Below, one piece after another: positions 1-8,773 of a stretch of 64,000 bases of DNA (position 1 is the stretch's first letter; the number at the start of each line of letters is the position of its first letter). The notes beneath the pieces were generated by a model, which searched no databases, was not told the origin of the DNA, and saw only the letters and a list, made by a program, of their open reading frames with translations. Source of the stretch: Candidatus Acidiferrales bacterium (lineage in GTDB: Bacteria; Bacteroidota; Ignavibacteria; Kryptoniales; JAKASW01); NCBI GenBank assembly GCA_035515795.1, contig DATJAY010000012.1, forward strand, positions 150,532 through 214,531, written 5' to 3'. Made by a program: the position numbers and the translations under genes.

Positions 1-332
1 GGTACCGCGCGAAGCGATTTCAAAAAGTAAGATTTGACGAGCTCGCCCATCTTACCGGGTGTGACGGACATAGAAAGAGAGGAGATGAATATCCCGAAGC
101 TCTGTGAGCGCGGTACCTTGATTTCGAGAACCCGGAGATAGTATTCCCATCTTGCGAATCTGAAAAGATAGTTGACCGAAGCGCAGGCGGCCGCGAGAGG
201 AATGAATTCATAATTGAAGGCCGAGAACGCAGCTTTCAGCTGGGAGAAGTCGGCGTAAAAAGAAAAAGCGACGCCGATGAGTGCTGCGATCGCGATTGAA
301 ATGAAAAGCTTACTGCGGAGTTTTTTCAGCAT
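1..332 (-). CDS. flippase-like membrane protein (UPF0104/LPG synthase TM family), N-terminal fragment
   Basis: The start codon is at 332 on the minus strand and the gene runs off the left edge, so only about 110 residues are visible. They show a hydrophobic N-terminal helix, a second membrane segment, an arginine-rich RFARWEYYLR stretch and then SVTPGKMGELVKSYFL. That glycine-lysine-glycine-glutamate pattern is typical of the lysylphosphatidylglycerol synthase transmembrane / YbhN-AglD2 family, which is tied to lipid or polyprenol-linked substrate movement across the inner membrane. The start overlaps the 3' end of maf by 23 bases, so the two are probably translationally coupled. The substrate cannot be inferred from the fragment. 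Confidence 0.75.
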   Translation of the reverse strand, partial: MLKKLRSKLFISIAIAALIGVAFSFYADFSQLKAAFSAFNYEFIPLAAACASVNYLFRFARWEYYLRVLEIKVPRSQSFGIFISSLSMSVTPGKMGELVKSYFLKSLRAV

Positions 333-903
333 TTGTAAAATTTTTCAATGCGAGATAAAATTTCGGCAGCGGCAGCCCGACGACATTGTAGAAATCTCCG
401 TTTATTTTTTCCACGAATAGAGCGCTCAGATCGTCCTGGATTCCATAAGCGCCAGCCTTGTCGAACGGCGCGCCTGAACGGACGTATTCGTCAATCTCAT
501 CGCTTTCCAGCTTTCGGAATGTTACATCGGTAACTTCACATTGCTGTACCATCTTATATCCCGGGGTCTGAAGCAATGTAAATCCGGTAAAGACCTGATG
601 TGTCCTTCCGCTAAGAAGGTTCAGCATCCTTTCGGCATCTTCGGCATCTTTCGGCTTATTGAGCACCTGACCGCCCAGATAGACGATCGTGTCTGCCGTG
701 GCCACAATGCCTTTCGCGATCTTCGTCGACGCAGCTCTTGCCTTTTTCTCCGAAAGGGTGATGACATATTCGCGGGGATTGTCAACAAAGTGGTTATCCT
801 CATCGACCTCTACGTCAAGGAGCGTGAATTTTATTCCAACCATTTCGAGTATCTGTCTTCGCCTCGGCGACCTCGACGCCAGATAAATATGTGGAAGGTT
901 CAT
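310..903 (-). CDS. maf: Maf-like nucleoside triphosphate pyrophosphatase
   Basis: A 197-residue protein of the usual Maf length. It opens with the family signature LASRSPRRRQIL near residue 8 and carries DTIVYLGGQVLNKPKD around residue 70, the region holding the catalytic aspartate and lysine, followed by SGRTHQVFTGF. Maf proteins hydrolyse non-canonical or modified nucleoside triphosphates (dTTP/UTP or methylated pyrimidines) to monophosphates in the cytoplasm. The gene ends 23 bases inside the next minus-strand gene, a flippase-like membrane protein, so the two probably share a transcript. Substrate class (YhdE or YceF type) was not determined. Confidence 0.93.
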   Translation of the reverse strand: MNLPHIYLASRSPRRRQILEMVGIKFTLLDVEVDEDNHFVDNPREYVITLSEKKARAASTKIAKGIVATADTIVYLGGQVLNKPKDAEDAERMLNLLSGRTHQVFTGFTLLQTPGYKMVQQCEVTDVTFRKLESDEIDEYVRSGAPFDKAGAYGIQDDLSALFVEKINGDFYNVVGLPLPKFYLALKNFTNAEKTPQ

Positions 904-904
904 C

Positions 905-986
905 TTCAGTAATTTTGGATCTTAAGTAATGAATTTTGAATTGCCATATCGAATTTATAATTCAACATCTGGAATTTGAAATCTTC
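905..986. repeat. AT-rich intergenic stretch made of GAATTT-like phrases
   Basis: The short gap between maf and the spoIID-like gene is built of near-repeats of GAATTTTGAATT, CGAATTTATAATTCAA and TGGAATTTGAAATCTT. The same kind of phrase recurs around the tRNA genes at 56.1-56.4 kb. No reading frame is seen. It looks like a decayed dispersed repeat, not a regulatory site. Confidence 0.4.
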
Positions 987-2321
987 TTAATAGACTTTCT
1001 TCACTTCAGTGCCGGGGAAATAATGCGACAGAATTTGCAGATAGTTGTATCCCAGCCGCGACATTCCGATTGCTCCCCACTGGCACATGCCGACGCCATG
1101 GCCGATTCCTTCGCCTGTGACAGTGATTTTCCCAAGCCTTCCGCTGCCGTCTTTCGAGACAATAATTCTGAAAAGACTGCTGCTCAATAGTGTGCCATCA
1201 TTATTTCGCAGAAGATATCTCGTTCTGTCTCCCCGGACATAATAAACGTTCCCGTTCTTCGTTTTGATCCTGAGCGAGTCGACTCGATACGATTCGAAGC
1301 GGTCGAGTATTTTTATGTCGGTGATGTCGCTTCTAATAATTCGGTCAACATAAGTCGGATTGGCCACTGCCAGGTTATCTCGTATCATTTTGTTGATCTG
1401 GTAATGTGAATAAGTGTTGGTCCAATAAAATTGAGGCGAATAGATGCAATACGGATCACCCGTTGCCGAGTCGATGTCCGAGACGCCCGCCAAATATGGG
1501 AGTGCAGGCTGTCCTTGCCATATGTTCTGCACGCTTTCGGTGTGTCCGCCGCACGTCGAATGGAAAAAACATCTTGCGGGCTGACCATCATATTCGACGA
1601 TCATCCCGGAAGTAAGTTTGATTGCACTGTCGGCAAGCGGCTTGTACTTTTCTATTCCCGAATACACCTGTCCTCTTGTATCCGAATAAACATCGAAGTC
1701 TGCCGTATCCTGATTGTCCATCTTATAAAGAGCGAAATTCCTTGCAGCAATCGCCTGTGCCATGCAAGCCTGGAATTCGTCCGGGGTCAGCTTGTTGACG
1801 AGCTCGTTCGGAACAACGCCGCGCAAATATGTTTCAACCCGAACAAAATTTATCACGCGAAAAGTGCCGTTGTTCTCCGGTATTATTTCCACTGAGCCCG
1901 GGAAGGTTTGGAGATGGAATTTTATTCCGCTCGCAAAATTTGAGGAAACTTCTTCAGGAATTTTTACAGTCGAATCCGTCCGTGTTTTATGAGTGTCTGT
2001 TTCCGCCGGTTCCAATTTTATCGGATAAGAAAATTTAATCTCTTGATTGGGAAGCCGGACTATTGGTGTTCCGTCGTGGGAAAATGCGAATGAAATTGAA
2101 GCGTCCGTCACGGTGGCAATTTCAATTCCCTGGATGCTCAAAATGAATTTGCCGAGAACGCGAAGCCATGGATTCCATGCATTGTCGGCAAGGTTAATCC
2201 TTATGACTGGCTCACCGGATGATAGAGGAACTGGGCGAGATTGGGAAATTGAATTGGCAAGGAATACGGAAATGGATATTAAAAGAAGCCGCAGGTGGCG
2301 AGTTCTCTTCGGTAGAATCAC
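987..2321 (-). CDS. SpoIID/LytB domain protein
   Basis: A 444-residue protein with a hydrophobic N-terminus that reads as a signal peptide (residues 8-25). The SpoIID domain follows, with YLRGVVPNELVNKL, a conserved AQAIAARNFALYK segment near residue 190, FFHSTCGGHTESVQNIW in the middle and GHGVGMCQWGAIGMSRLG at the C-terminus. SpoIID enzymes are lytic transglycosylases acting on denuded glycan strands; LytB is the amidase enhancer of the same fold. In a non-sporulating Gram-negative cell a periplasmic cell-wall remodelling role is the most likely. It overlaps the end of the upstream small secreted protein by 4 bases (ATGA), indicating coupled translation. Confidence 0.88.
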   Translation of the reverse strand: MILPKRTRHLRLLLISISVFLANSISQSRPVPLSSGEPVIRINLADNAWNPWLRVLGKFILSIQGIEIATVTDASISFAFSHDGTPIVRLPNQEIKFSYPIKLEPAETDTHKTRTDSTVKIPEEVSSNFASGIKFHLQTFPGSVEIIPENNGTFRVINFVRVETYLRGVVPNELVNKLTPDEFQACMAQAIAARNFALYKMDNQDTADFDVYSDTRGQVYSGIEKYKPLADSAIKLTSGMIVEYDGQPARCFFHSTCGGHTESVQNIWQGQPALPYLAGVSDIDSATGDPYCIYSPQFYWTNTYSHYQINKMIRDNLAVANPTYVDRIIRSDITDIKILDRFESYRVDSLRIKTKNGNVYYVRGDRTRYLLRNNDGTLLSSSLFRIIVSKDGSGRLGKITVTGEGIGHGVGMCQWGAIGMSRLGYNYLQILSHYFPGTEVKKVY

Positions 2322-2746
2322 CTAAACATTGCTTTGATGCTGCCCCAGGTGCGCTTGGCTACGCCGGAGAGTCCGGGTGAAAAATCGTAAGGCTGCGTTA
2401 TCGTGGCCGAATATGAAACACTTCCGTCGTTGCCATCAGCCCTCACACGGTAAGCAAAGATGGTCGATGAGGTTGTTTTATAAAGATCTTTGTCGGTGAA
2501 TTGGTAAGTATTTCCAGCACCTTGTGCAGCGATCGTGCCGTCAAGTTGATAGAATTGCTGCGAGTTGAGCTGGGAAGCCTTCTCGACTGCGAAATCCTTT
2601 ATGCCATTTTCCTGAGAAGTAACCCAGGTGATTGTAATTCCATCCGTCCCCGACGACGCTCGCGGATAACCATCTGAAAAAGTAACAGAGGAAGTTGGAG
2701 AAAATGCAGCCAGCAATGCCGCGAGGGCAACTAGTAAGTATCTCAT
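2318..2746 (-). CDS. small secreted protein with a fibronectin type III-like domain
   Basis: A 142-residue protein starting with a signal peptide (about residues 1-20, cleavage after a Pro-Thr-Ser-rich stretch). The rest resembles one FnIII-like beta-sandwich: ITITWVTSQENGIKDFAVEKAS, later FTDKDLYKTTSSTIFAYRVRADG. The strand spacing and the tryptophan and tyrosine positions are what one expects in such a domain. No catalytic motif is seen. It is the first gene of a two-gene unit with the SpoIID-like enzyme (4-base overlap), so a substrate- or partner-binding role in the periplasm is plausible but unproven. The exact family is not recognised. Confidence 0.65.
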   Translation of the reverse strand: MRYLLVALAALLAAFSPTSSVTFSDGYPRASSGTDGITITWVTSQENGIKDFAVEKASQLNSQQFYQLDGTIAAQGAGNTYQFTDKDLYKTTSSTIFAYRVRADGNDGSVSYSATITQPYDFSPGLSGVAKRTWGSIKAMFR

Positions 2747-2891
2747 TGATAAGTAAATTTATCTTTACCCTTTATTTAAGTCAAGTCCGAACAAATGATT
2801 GTGTGAAGAAAACACATTTTCGCGGCTCAAATTGGATCGCGGGTTGCAAGCTGAAGTAAATTTCCATAAAAATTTGAACTGATTCAGCATG

Positions 2892-2916
2892 GGTGTTAGA
2901 TTTTATCAGAAACACC
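2892..2916 (+). promoter_or_regulatory. inverted repeat just upstream of the ZIP transporter gene
   Basis: GGTGTT at 2892-2897 is matched by AACACC at 2911-2916 with 13 bases between. The right arm ends a few bases before the AAGGAATT ribosome-binding region of the metal transporter gene. Position and symmetry fit a repressor operator for a metal-responsive regulator, but six-base arms can arise by chance. Confidence 0.3.
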
Positions 2917-2932
2917 TAAAAGGAATTACAAA

Positions 2933-3655
2933 ATGACCATTCTCTTTATTGGAATTGCGACTTCTTTGTCTACGCTTTTGGGAGGACTGTTTGCGCTCAG
3001 ATTTAAGGACAAACTTCACCTAATATTGGGATTCAGCGCCGGCGCGGTAATAGGCGTTGCGTTCTTCGACCTTCTTCCGGAAGCGGCAAATCTGAGAAGC
3101 ATTTCAAACGATATTTCATGGGTTTCACTTATGGTCGGAGTTGGATTCCTGGTGTATTTGACGCTTGACAGAATGGTGATTCTCCTCTCGCACGGCGATG
3201 AGGAACATGGAGTTTTGCAACACCGCGGAACGTTAGGTGCTGCCGGCCTCTCCGTCCACAGCTTTCTCGATGGTGCGATCATCGGTTTTGCATTTCAAGT
3301 GTCGCCTGCGGTTGGGGGCATAGTGACAGCCGCCATTCTCACTCACGATTTCTCTGACGGTATCAACACGGTCAGCCTCATCATAAAGGATAATGGCACA
3401 CGGAAGCGTGCTTCCTGGTGGTTATTTGCAGATGCTGCAGCTCCTCTTCTTGGAATTCTCTTCACTCGTTTCTTCACTCTGCCTAAAGCGGAATTAGGAA
3501 GCGTGCTGGCAATCTTCTGCGGATGTTTCATCTATATTGGAGCCAGTGAGCTTCTTCCCGAGAGTTATCATGCCCATCCTAAAATATTGACGACGATCAT
3601 GACATTGGTTGGGATTTCTCTTCTCTACCTTATCATACAGATTGCAAAAATCTAA
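2933..3655 (+). CDS. ZIP family divalent metal transporter
   Basis: A 240-residue, very hydrophobic protein with about eight membrane segments. HSFLDGAIIGFAF (near residue 108) and THDFSDGINT (near residue 137) are the paired His/Asp motifs of ZIP transmembrane helices 4 and 5, which form the binuclear metal site. A short His/Glu loop (HGDEEHGVLQH) lies just before them on the variable cytoplasmic side. ZIP proteins move zinc, iron or manganese into the cytoplasm. The start is supported by AAAGGAATTACAAAATG. It is a single-gene unit convergent with queC. Metal specificity cannot be read from the sequence. Confidence 0.88.
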   Translation: MTILFIGIATSLSTLLGGLFALRFKDKLHLILGFSAGAVIGVAFFDLLPEAANLRSISNDISWVSLMVGVGFLVYLTLDRMVILLSHGDEEHGVLQHRGTLGAAGLSVHSFLDGAIIGFAFQVSPAVGGIVTAAILTHDFSDGINTVSLIIKDNGTRKRASWWLFADAAAPLLGILFTRFFTLPKAELGSVLAIFCGCFIYIGASELLPESYHAHPKILTTIMTLVGISLLYLIIQIAKI

Positions 3656-3718
3656 AAATGAAGCGTGAATGGTGAAGAACGATTGACAATAAACTCTCAG
3701 CCATTCATTTCCCATTTT

Positions 3719-4375
3719 TCACTTCTGGTAGTTGGTGGGATCCGGGATGCCTGCCAGTTGAAAAGCTTCTTTCCGTTCCACGCACGTTCCGCATTTCCCG
3801 CAGTGCGTCTTGCCGCCTTTGTAACATGAATATGTGAGTTCAAATGGGACTCCCAATTCTGTCCCGAGGATGACGATTTCTTTTTTAGACATCTTGATGA
3901 ATGGGTCATTGATCTCAACCCCTAGGTATGTTCCATAACGTCCGGCTTCAGACATTGCTTTGAGAAAATCCGGACGACAGTCCGGGTAAATGGCGTGATC
4001 GCCTGAGTGCGCAGCGTAAAGGACCTTCTTAGCTTCGATCGATTCAGCATAGCCTACTGCGATCGAGAGAATGATCCCGTTCCTGAACGGGACGACCGTG
4101 CTTCGCATCGAGGAGTCCTCGTAATGCCCTTCGGGGATTTCGCCGCCGTCTTTCAGCAGACTTGATTTGAAAAATTCATTGACAAATGGGAGCTCAATGG
4201 TAGAATGTGGAATCTTAAGGAGGCGCGTGATTTTCTTTGCCGCTGCTTGCTCTTGTTGGTTGTGCTTTGAGCCGTAATCGAACGTGAGGGCGTGGACCTC
4301 ATGTCTTTTTGCAGCCCAATAAAGGAGAGTCGTTGAATCGAGACCTCCTGAAAATGTAACGACGGCTTTTTCCAT
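3719..4375 (-). CDS. queC: 7-cyano-7-deazaguanine synthase QueC
   Basis: I place the start at the methionine of MEKAVVTFSGGLDSTTLL (4375); the frame is open for 25 more codons upstream, but those do not look like QueC. This gives about 218 residues, normal for the family. SGGLDSTT is the PP-loop that binds ATP. The C-terminal CYKGGKTHCGKCGTCVERK holds the zinc-binding cysteines. QueC converts 7-carboxy-7-deazaguanine to preQ0 with ATP and ammonia for queuosine tRNA modification. No queD, queE or queF is in the window and I see no preQ1 riboswitch upstream, so the rest of the pathway must lie elsewhere. Confidence 0.95.
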   Translation of the reverse strand: MEKAVVTFSGGLDSTTLLYWAAKRHEVHALTFDYGSKHNQQEQAAAKKITRLLKIPHSTIELPFVNEFFKSSLLKDGGEIPEGHYEDSSMRSTVVPFRNGIILSIAVGYAESIEAKKVLYAAHSGDHAIYPDCRPDFLKAMSEAGRYGTYLGVEINDPFIKMSKKEIVILGTELGVPFELTYSCYKGGKTHCGKCGTCVERKEAFQLAGIPDPTNYQK

Positions 4376-4515
4376 TGCGCTTCGATTAAATTTACAAAGA
4401 TGAGCCTCACTAAGCCACGATAATTGCAAAAATGTGGATTGAATTTTCATCCCAAAATTTCAAACTTGAACTGTAATCAAAAAAAGAGAGAATTTACTCG
4501 GGGCAGATGAGATAA

Positions 4516-5613
4516 ATGGTTGAAAATTTTCCTAAATCGGCCGGCGATCTAAGACGCCGATTGTGGGGTGACTCGGGAACTGTCCGGCGAAAAATATTTG
4601 TAATATATTTGTTGCTGGGGGCAGTCAATGTGACTGTCTGGGTGATTGCGTTTCTGACGTTTCAAGGATTCCCTCTGCTTATAGGAACATCCGTTATCGC
4701 TTACAGTTTCGGATTGAGACACGCGGTGGACGCCGACCATATTGCAGCGATAGACAATGTAACACGGAAGCTCATGCAGGAAGGGAAGCGACCCGCGGGA
4801 GTCGGCTTTTTCTTTTCGCTCGGGCACTCAACCATCGTCATTCTGGCATCGGTTGTAATTGCGTTTGCCGCTACCGCGGTTCAGAAAAATTTTCCACAGT
4901 TCCGGCAAGTTGGCGGCATCATCGGCACTTCGGTTTCTGCCGGTTTTCTATTCGCGATAGCTATTGCCAACATGTTTGTCCTCCGAGATGTTTATAAGGC
5001 TTTTAGGGAAGTGAAGAAGGGCGGGACATACGGCAACCAATCATTGAATGAGTTGTTGAGCCAAAGCGGATTTGTCGGTAGAATCTTTCGTCCGTTCTTG
5101 AAGTTGATCCGCCGGAGCTGGCACATGTACCCGCTCGGCTTTCTCTTCGGTCTCGGCTTCGACACGGCAACAGAGATTGGCGTCCTCGGAATTACTGCTG
5201 CAGAAGCAACGAAAGGATTACCGGTATGGTCCATCTTAATATTTCCTGCTCTCTTCACCGCGGGAATGTCGCTCATCGACACTACGGATGGTGTTCTTAT
5301 GCTTGCTGCCTATGGGTGGGCTTACGTCAAACCATTGAGGAAACTGTTCTATAATGTGACGATAACTTTTATATCCGTGCTCGTGGCACTGTTAGTCGGA
5401 GGGATCGAAGCGTTCAGCGTCATTGGAGATAAATTCGAACTGAGAGGTTGGTTCTGGGATTTCGTCGGCAAGTTGAGCGGTGATTTTGGGACAATGGGTT
5501 ATTTCATAATTGGAATATTCGTCGTAAGCTGGATTGTCTCGACGATAATCTACAGGATTCAGAAGTACGATGAAGTGAAGGTAACAGGTGAGAAAGGCGG
5601 TTCCGGGTCGTAA
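4516..5613 (+). CDS. NiCoT family nickel/cobalt transporter
   Basis: A 365-residue membrane protein with about eight helices. RHAVDADHIAAIDNVTRK (near residue 73) is the HX4DH signature in helix 2 that binds Ni2+ or Co2+, and LGFDTATEIGVLG (near residue 215) is the second NiCoT signature. These are secondary transporters for trace nickel or cobalt, serving hydrogenase, urease or cobalamin. A PduO-type cobalamin adenosyltransferase lies at 38.5 kb, which is compatible with a cobalt role, but no hydrogenase or urease gene is in the window. No cobalamin riboswitch is visible in the short upstream gap. Single-gene unit, convergent with the arsenic operon. Confidence 0.92.
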   Translation: MVENFPKSAGDLRRRLWGDSGTVRRKIFVIYLLLGAVNVTVWVIAFLTFQGFPLLIGTSVIAYSFGLRHAVDADHIAAIDNVTRKLMQEGKRPAGVGFFFSLGHSTIVILASVVIAFAATAVQKNFPQFRQVGGIIGTSVSAGFLFAIAIANMFVLRDVYKAFREVKKGGTYGNQSLNELLSQSGFVGRIFRPFLKLIRRSWHMYPLGFLFGLGFDTATEIGVLGITAAEATKGLPVWSILIFPALFTAGMSLIDTTDGVLMLAAYGWAYVKPLRKLFYNVTITFISVLVALLVGGIEAFSVIGDKFELRGWFWDFVGKLSGDFGTMGYFIIGIFVVSWIVSTIIYRIQKYDEVKVTGEKGGSGS

Positions 5614-5654
5614 TATCGAAGAGTCTCTTTAAGGTTTCTTCTTCACGGTCTTAA

Positions 5655-6701
5655 TTATACGGGCCCGGTCACCATGAAATACTTCTTTTGGAATTGAAGT
5701 GAAACATTCACAAGACTGATCAGAACAGGTACCTCAACGAGCGGTCCAATCACGGCAGCGAAAGCTTCGCCAGAATTTATTCCAAAGACTGCAATTGCAA
5801 CGGCTATTGCCAGTTCGAAGTTGTTGCTCGCTGCAGTGAATGATAATGTTGCAGCTTTGCTATAATCCGCACCGGCTTTTTTTGACATCCAAAATGAAAC
5901 GAAGAACATTATCAGGAAATAGAGCAGGAGCGGAACCGCTATCCTGATTACATCCATCGGTATCTGGACAATTAATCTCCCTTTCAAAGAAAACATGACA
6001 AAGATCGTAAATAGCAATGCGACCAGCGTAATCGGGCTAATCTTCGGAATGAACTTATGATAATACCAATCTTTGCCTTTAGATTTCACAAGTAAATATC
6101 GAGTTGTGATTCCTGCAAGGAAGGGAATTCCCAGATAAACAATAACGCTTTCAGCGATCTGCACAATTGTCACATCCACTTTGAATGAACTCAAGCCCAT
6201 CCATTTAGGAACAATTGTCAGGAACACGTAGGCATAAAACGAATAGAACAGAATTTGGAATATCGAATTGAAAGCAACGAGGCCTGCAGCATACTCAGCA
6301 TTTCCATGTGCAAGATCATTCCAGACAATCACCATGGCAATGCAGCGAGCGAGTCCGATCATTATCAATCCTGCCATGTATTCGGGATAGTCGCGCAAGA
6401 AGATTGCCGCAAGGACGAACATTACGAGCGGACCGACCAACCAATTTTGCACCATCGATAGAGAAAGTATTCTGAAATTTCTAAAGACCTTTCCGAGTTC
6501 ATCGTATCTCACTTTTGCCAATGGGGGGTACATCATCAGCATTAAACCTACAGCGATCGGGATATTTGTCGTACCGCTTTGAAATTTATTCCAGAAACCG
6601 ATAATTAAAGGGAAAATATATCCAGCAGTGACACCAACCACCATCACAGCAAATATCCACAAAGTCAGGAATCGATCCAGGAAAGCGAGTCGAGATTTCA
6701 C
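5655..6701 (-). CDS. acr3: ACR3 family arsenite efflux permease
   Basis: A 348-residue protein with about ten membrane helices. [20 protein letters not shown] and [20 protein letters not shown] are characteristic blocks of the bacterial Acr3 family, which exports As(III) driven by the proton gradient. It is the last gene of the arsR-arsN2-arsM-arsC-acr3 unit and overlaps the end of arsC by 4 bases. No ArsA ATPase or ArsD chaperone is present, as expected for an Acr3-only efflux route. Confidence 0.94.
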   Translation of the reverse strand: MKSRLAFLDRFLTLWIFAVMVVGVTAGYIFPLIIGFWNKFQSGTTNIPIAVGLMLMMYPPLAKVRYDELGKVFRNFRILSLSMVQNWLVGPLVMFVLAAIFLRDYPEYMAGLIMIGLARCIAMVIVWNDLAHGNAEYAAGLVAFNSIFQILFYSFYAYVFLTIVPKWMGLSSFKVDVTIVQIAESVIVYLGIPFLAGITTRYLLVKSKGKDWYYHKFIPKISPITLVALLFTIFVMFSLKGRLIVQIPMDVIRIAVPLLLYFLIMFFVSFWMSKKAGADYSKAATLSFTAASNNFELAIAVAIAVFGINSGEAFAAVIGPLVEVPVLISLVNVSLQFQKKYFMVTGPV

Positions 6702-7147
6702 CTTATACTTTCAGTCCCTTTGGACAACTCTCCGAGCCATTGCCGCACTTGTTTTTCTATTTCGTCTCTGACGGCGCGGGTGCCTGCAAGCTTATCCTCG
6801 TGACTTCCGGACAGTGCCGAAGGATCTTTGAAGCTCCAATGCAACGTCTCCTTCACACCGGGGAAGATCGGACATCTCTCGGCGTTTGATTCATCGCAGA
6901 CCGTAACTACGTACTGGTATTTCCTTCCTTGTTTGAAGAAATCGAAGACGCTCTTTGTTTGATTCGATGAAATGTCAATTCCGACTTCCTTCATCGCATC
7001 GACTACGATAGGATTCAACTTTCCAGGTTCGAGGCCTGCACTCTCTGCGATAAATCTGCCGTTGCCGTATTTGTTGAGAAACGCTTCAGCCATTTGGCTT
7101 CTCGCACTGTTGTGTACACAGATGAAAAGGACCTTAGTCTCGTTCAT
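6698..7147 (-). CDS. arsC: thioredoxin-coupled arsenate reductase
   Basis: A 149-residue protein of the low-molecular-weight tyrosine phosphatase fold. The P-loop [16 protein letters not shown] carries the nucleophilic Cys10, and [17 protein letters not shown] holds Cys84 and Cys92, the equivalents of the redox pair in thioredoxin-dependent ArsC. It reduces arsenate to arsenite for export by the overlapping Acr3 gene or methylation by the ArsM enzyme encoded 13 bases upstream. The start at 7147 is preceded by AAAGGATG on the coding strand. Confidence 0.95.
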   Translation of the reverse strand: MNETKVLFICVHNSARSQMAEAFLNKYGNGRFIAESAGLEPGKLNPIVVDAMKEVGIDISSNQTKSVFDFFKQGRKYQYVVTVCDESNAERCPIFPGVKETLHWSFKDPSALSGSHEDKLAGTRAVRDEIEKQVRQWLGELSKGTESIR

Positions 7148-7160
7148 GGATATTCATCCT

Positions 7161-7886
7161 TTATTTAGTTCCTGTAACGGTTATGGAGTAAAGTCCCGCG
7201 CCGCCTGAAAGTTGATGCTCGCCTTTCACTTCTGAAGTCACACTGATTTCTTTAAATCCCGCTTTCTCGATGATGGCAAGATAGTCTTTCTTTTCCAGTG
7301 CACCACTGACGCATCCGGCCCAAAGAGAAGCATCGCGTCGTTCCTCCTCACTGATCTTGCCATCAGTGACAATGTCAGAGACTGTAAACTTACCGCCGGG
7401 TTTGAGAACTCTGTGTATTTCGGAAAATGCTTTTTCCTTGTGGGGCACGAGATTGATGACGCAGTTGCTGATTACCCGATCGACTGTGCCACTATCGACC
7501 GGCAGAGATTCAATCTCACCCAGGCGGAAGTCTACATTCGGGATGTTCAGTTTATTCTTGTTTTCATTCGCCTTCTTTATCATCTCTTCGGTCATATCGA
7601 CGCCGATAACTTTTCCGCTTGCCCCGACATACTTTGCTGCGATGAAGCAGTCGATTCCGGCTCCGGATCCCAGATCGAGCACCGTCATCCCTTCTTTGAT
7701 GTTTGCGAACGCTGTTGGGGTTCCGCAACCGAGGCCGTAATCCGCATCCGGATTATATCCTTCAATCTGAGAATAATTCACTTCGAGAGTCGACTTGTTT
7801 CCGCAGCCGCAAGAATGCCGCGGCGTTTGAACGATGCCGGCGTACCTTTCTTTCACTTCTTCTTTGATTTCAATGTCGGTTTTCAT
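7161..7886 (-). CDS. arsM: arsenite S-adenosylmethionine methyltransferase
   Basis: A 241-residue class I methyltransferase. VLDLGSGAGIDCFIAAKYVG (residues 69-88) is the SAM-binding loop. Cys54 (in GLGCGTP), Cys142 (SNCVINLV) and Cys192 (WAGCVSGAL) sit where the three arsenite-binding cysteines of characterised ArsM enzymes lie; the 50-residue spacing between the last two agrees with the algal enzyme. An extra CGC pair is at residues 26-28. It methylates As(III) to methylarsenicals in the cytoplasm. It lies between the acetyltransferase and arsC in the ars operon, with an AAAGGAGC ribosome-binding site. Confidence 0.94.
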   Translation of the reverse strand: MKTDIEIKEEVKERYAGIVQTPRHSCGCGNKSTLEVNYSQIEGYNPDADYGLGCGTPTAFANIKEGMTVLDLGSGAGIDCFIAAKYVGASGKVIGVDMTEEMIKKANENKNKLNIPNVDFRLGEIESLPVDSGTVDRVISNCVINLVPHKEKAFSEIHRVLKPGGKFTVSDIVTDGKISEEERRDASLWAGCVSGALEKKDYLAIIEKAGFKEISVTSEVKGEHQLSGGAGLYSITVTGTK

Positions 7887-7947
7887 AACAGCTCCTTTTA
7901 AAAAATTCCTCTAGTGATTAGATGAAATTTGTTGGTAACTTCATGAC

Positions 7948-8388
7948 CTATTTCAACCGAATCCTCATGCACACCGCCATCTCGGGACAGGCATATGCGA
8001 ATTCTGAGGATTTCTTCATGCTTTCGTTGTCAATGGTGGAACGGTCCACAACTTCAAAACCTTTCTTCAAAAAGAAATCCTTTGCGGTTTCAGTCAGCAA
8101 GGCGACGTTTTGAACTTTTCTTTTTCTAGCTTCGTCAAGCATGAAATCGACGATCTGTGAACCCAAACCCCGACGCTGGATACCAGGCTGAACGGCAACC
8201 GAACGAAGAAGGGCATCTGAACCGTAGAACTCGAAGCCGGCAATTCCTGCAATCCGGTTGCTTTCCTCTGCCATATAAAAAGTTGTTGTATCTTTGTCTA
8301 GACTTTCGGCGGGGAGTTTGGTTGTTTGAAGGAAAGAACGAATCACTTCCTTGTCATCGCCGACGGATTTTCTGAATTGTAATTTCAT
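7948..8388 (-). CDS. arsN2: GNAT acetyltransferase, ArsN2-like
   Basis: The start is set at 8388, where ATG overlaps the arsR stop (ATGA) and AGAGGAG sits at the right distance; the frame continues eight codons upstream but those lie within arsR. This gives 146 residues. VAVQPGIQRRGLGSQIVDFML is the acetyl-CoA loop. The C-terminal ACPEMAVCMR matches the Cys-containing ending I associate with arsenic-operon acetyltransferases called ArsN2. The substrate of ArsN2 is not firmly established; the related ArsN1 acetylates arsinothricin. The assignment rests on that ending and the operon context. Confidence 0.82.
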   Translation of the reverse strand: MKLQFRKSVGDDKEVIRSFLQTTKLPAESLDKDTTTFYMAEESNRIAGIAGFEFYGSDALLRSVAVQPGIQRRGLGSQIVDFMLDEARKRKVQNVALLTETAKDFFLKKGFEVVDRSTIDNESMKKSSEFAYACPEMAVCMRIRLK

Positions 8389-8741
8389 GGACTCCTCTTT
8401 TTTGTCGAGCAATTGGCATCAGCGCAACCGGATCTCAGTTCGTTGAATAGCTTATCCAAATCATCTGCAAGTTCTTCGATCGCTTCTCCATTGAGGCAAT
8501 AACACGATGATGGCCCTTCCACGGTTCCTTTTATCAATCCGGCATCCTTCAATTCTTTGAGATGCTGGGAAACGGTCGCCTGCGCGAGAGGCATTATTTC
8601 TACAATTTCTCCGCAAATACAGGCGTTTCGTTCCGCAAGTGTGCGAAGTATCGCTACTCTTGCAGGATGAGAGAGAGCCTTTGCCCACCTGGAAAGTCGT
8701 ATCTCTTTCGTCTTGAATTCTTCGGTTTTTGTTATCGGCAT
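8385..8741 (-). CDS. arsR: ArsR family metalloregulatory repressor
   Basis: A 118-residue winged-helix protein. KALSHPARVAILRTLAERNACICGEI leads into the DNA-recognition helix QATVSQHLKELKDAGLI. Cys41 and Cys43 in the CICGE segment match the metal-binding CxC of classical ArsR; further cysteine pairs at 80/82 and 106/111 could complete an As(III)/Sb(III) site. It is the first gene of the ars operon and is expected to repress it through the inverted repeat at 8750-8773. Binding of arsenite should release the DNA. It overlaps the acetyltransferase start by 4 bases. Confidence 0.94.
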   Translation of the reverse strand: MPITKTEEFKTKEIRLSRWAKALSHPARVAILRTLAERNACICGEIVEIMPLAQATVSQHLKELKDAGLIKGTVEGPSSCYCLNGEAIEELADDLDKLFNELRSGCADANCSTKKRSP

Positions 8742-8749
8742 CTGAAATC

Positions 8750-8773
8750 CTTTATCGTAAAGATACGATAAAG
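8750..8773 (-). promoter_or_regulatory. probable ArsR operator (perfect 10-bp inverted repeat)
   Basis: CTTTATCGTA at 8750-8759 is an exact inverted copy of TACGATAAAG at 8764-8773, separated by four bases. It begins 8 bases upstream of the arsR start codon, overlaps the -10 hexamer of the predicted arsR promoter at its far end and reaches the AAAGGA ribosome-binding site at the near end. That is the expected site for autorepression. Confidence 0.8.

Noticed and set aside
3666-3707. TGAATGG/CCATTCA pair between the ZIP gene and queC as a terminator
   Set aside because: The loop is 28 bases and the stem AT-rich, so a stable terminator is unlikely.
4376-4515. preQ1 riboswitch before queC or cobalamin riboswitch before the nickel/cobalt transporter
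   Set aside because: The 140-base gap is AT-rich and lacks the conserved cores of either riboswitch class.
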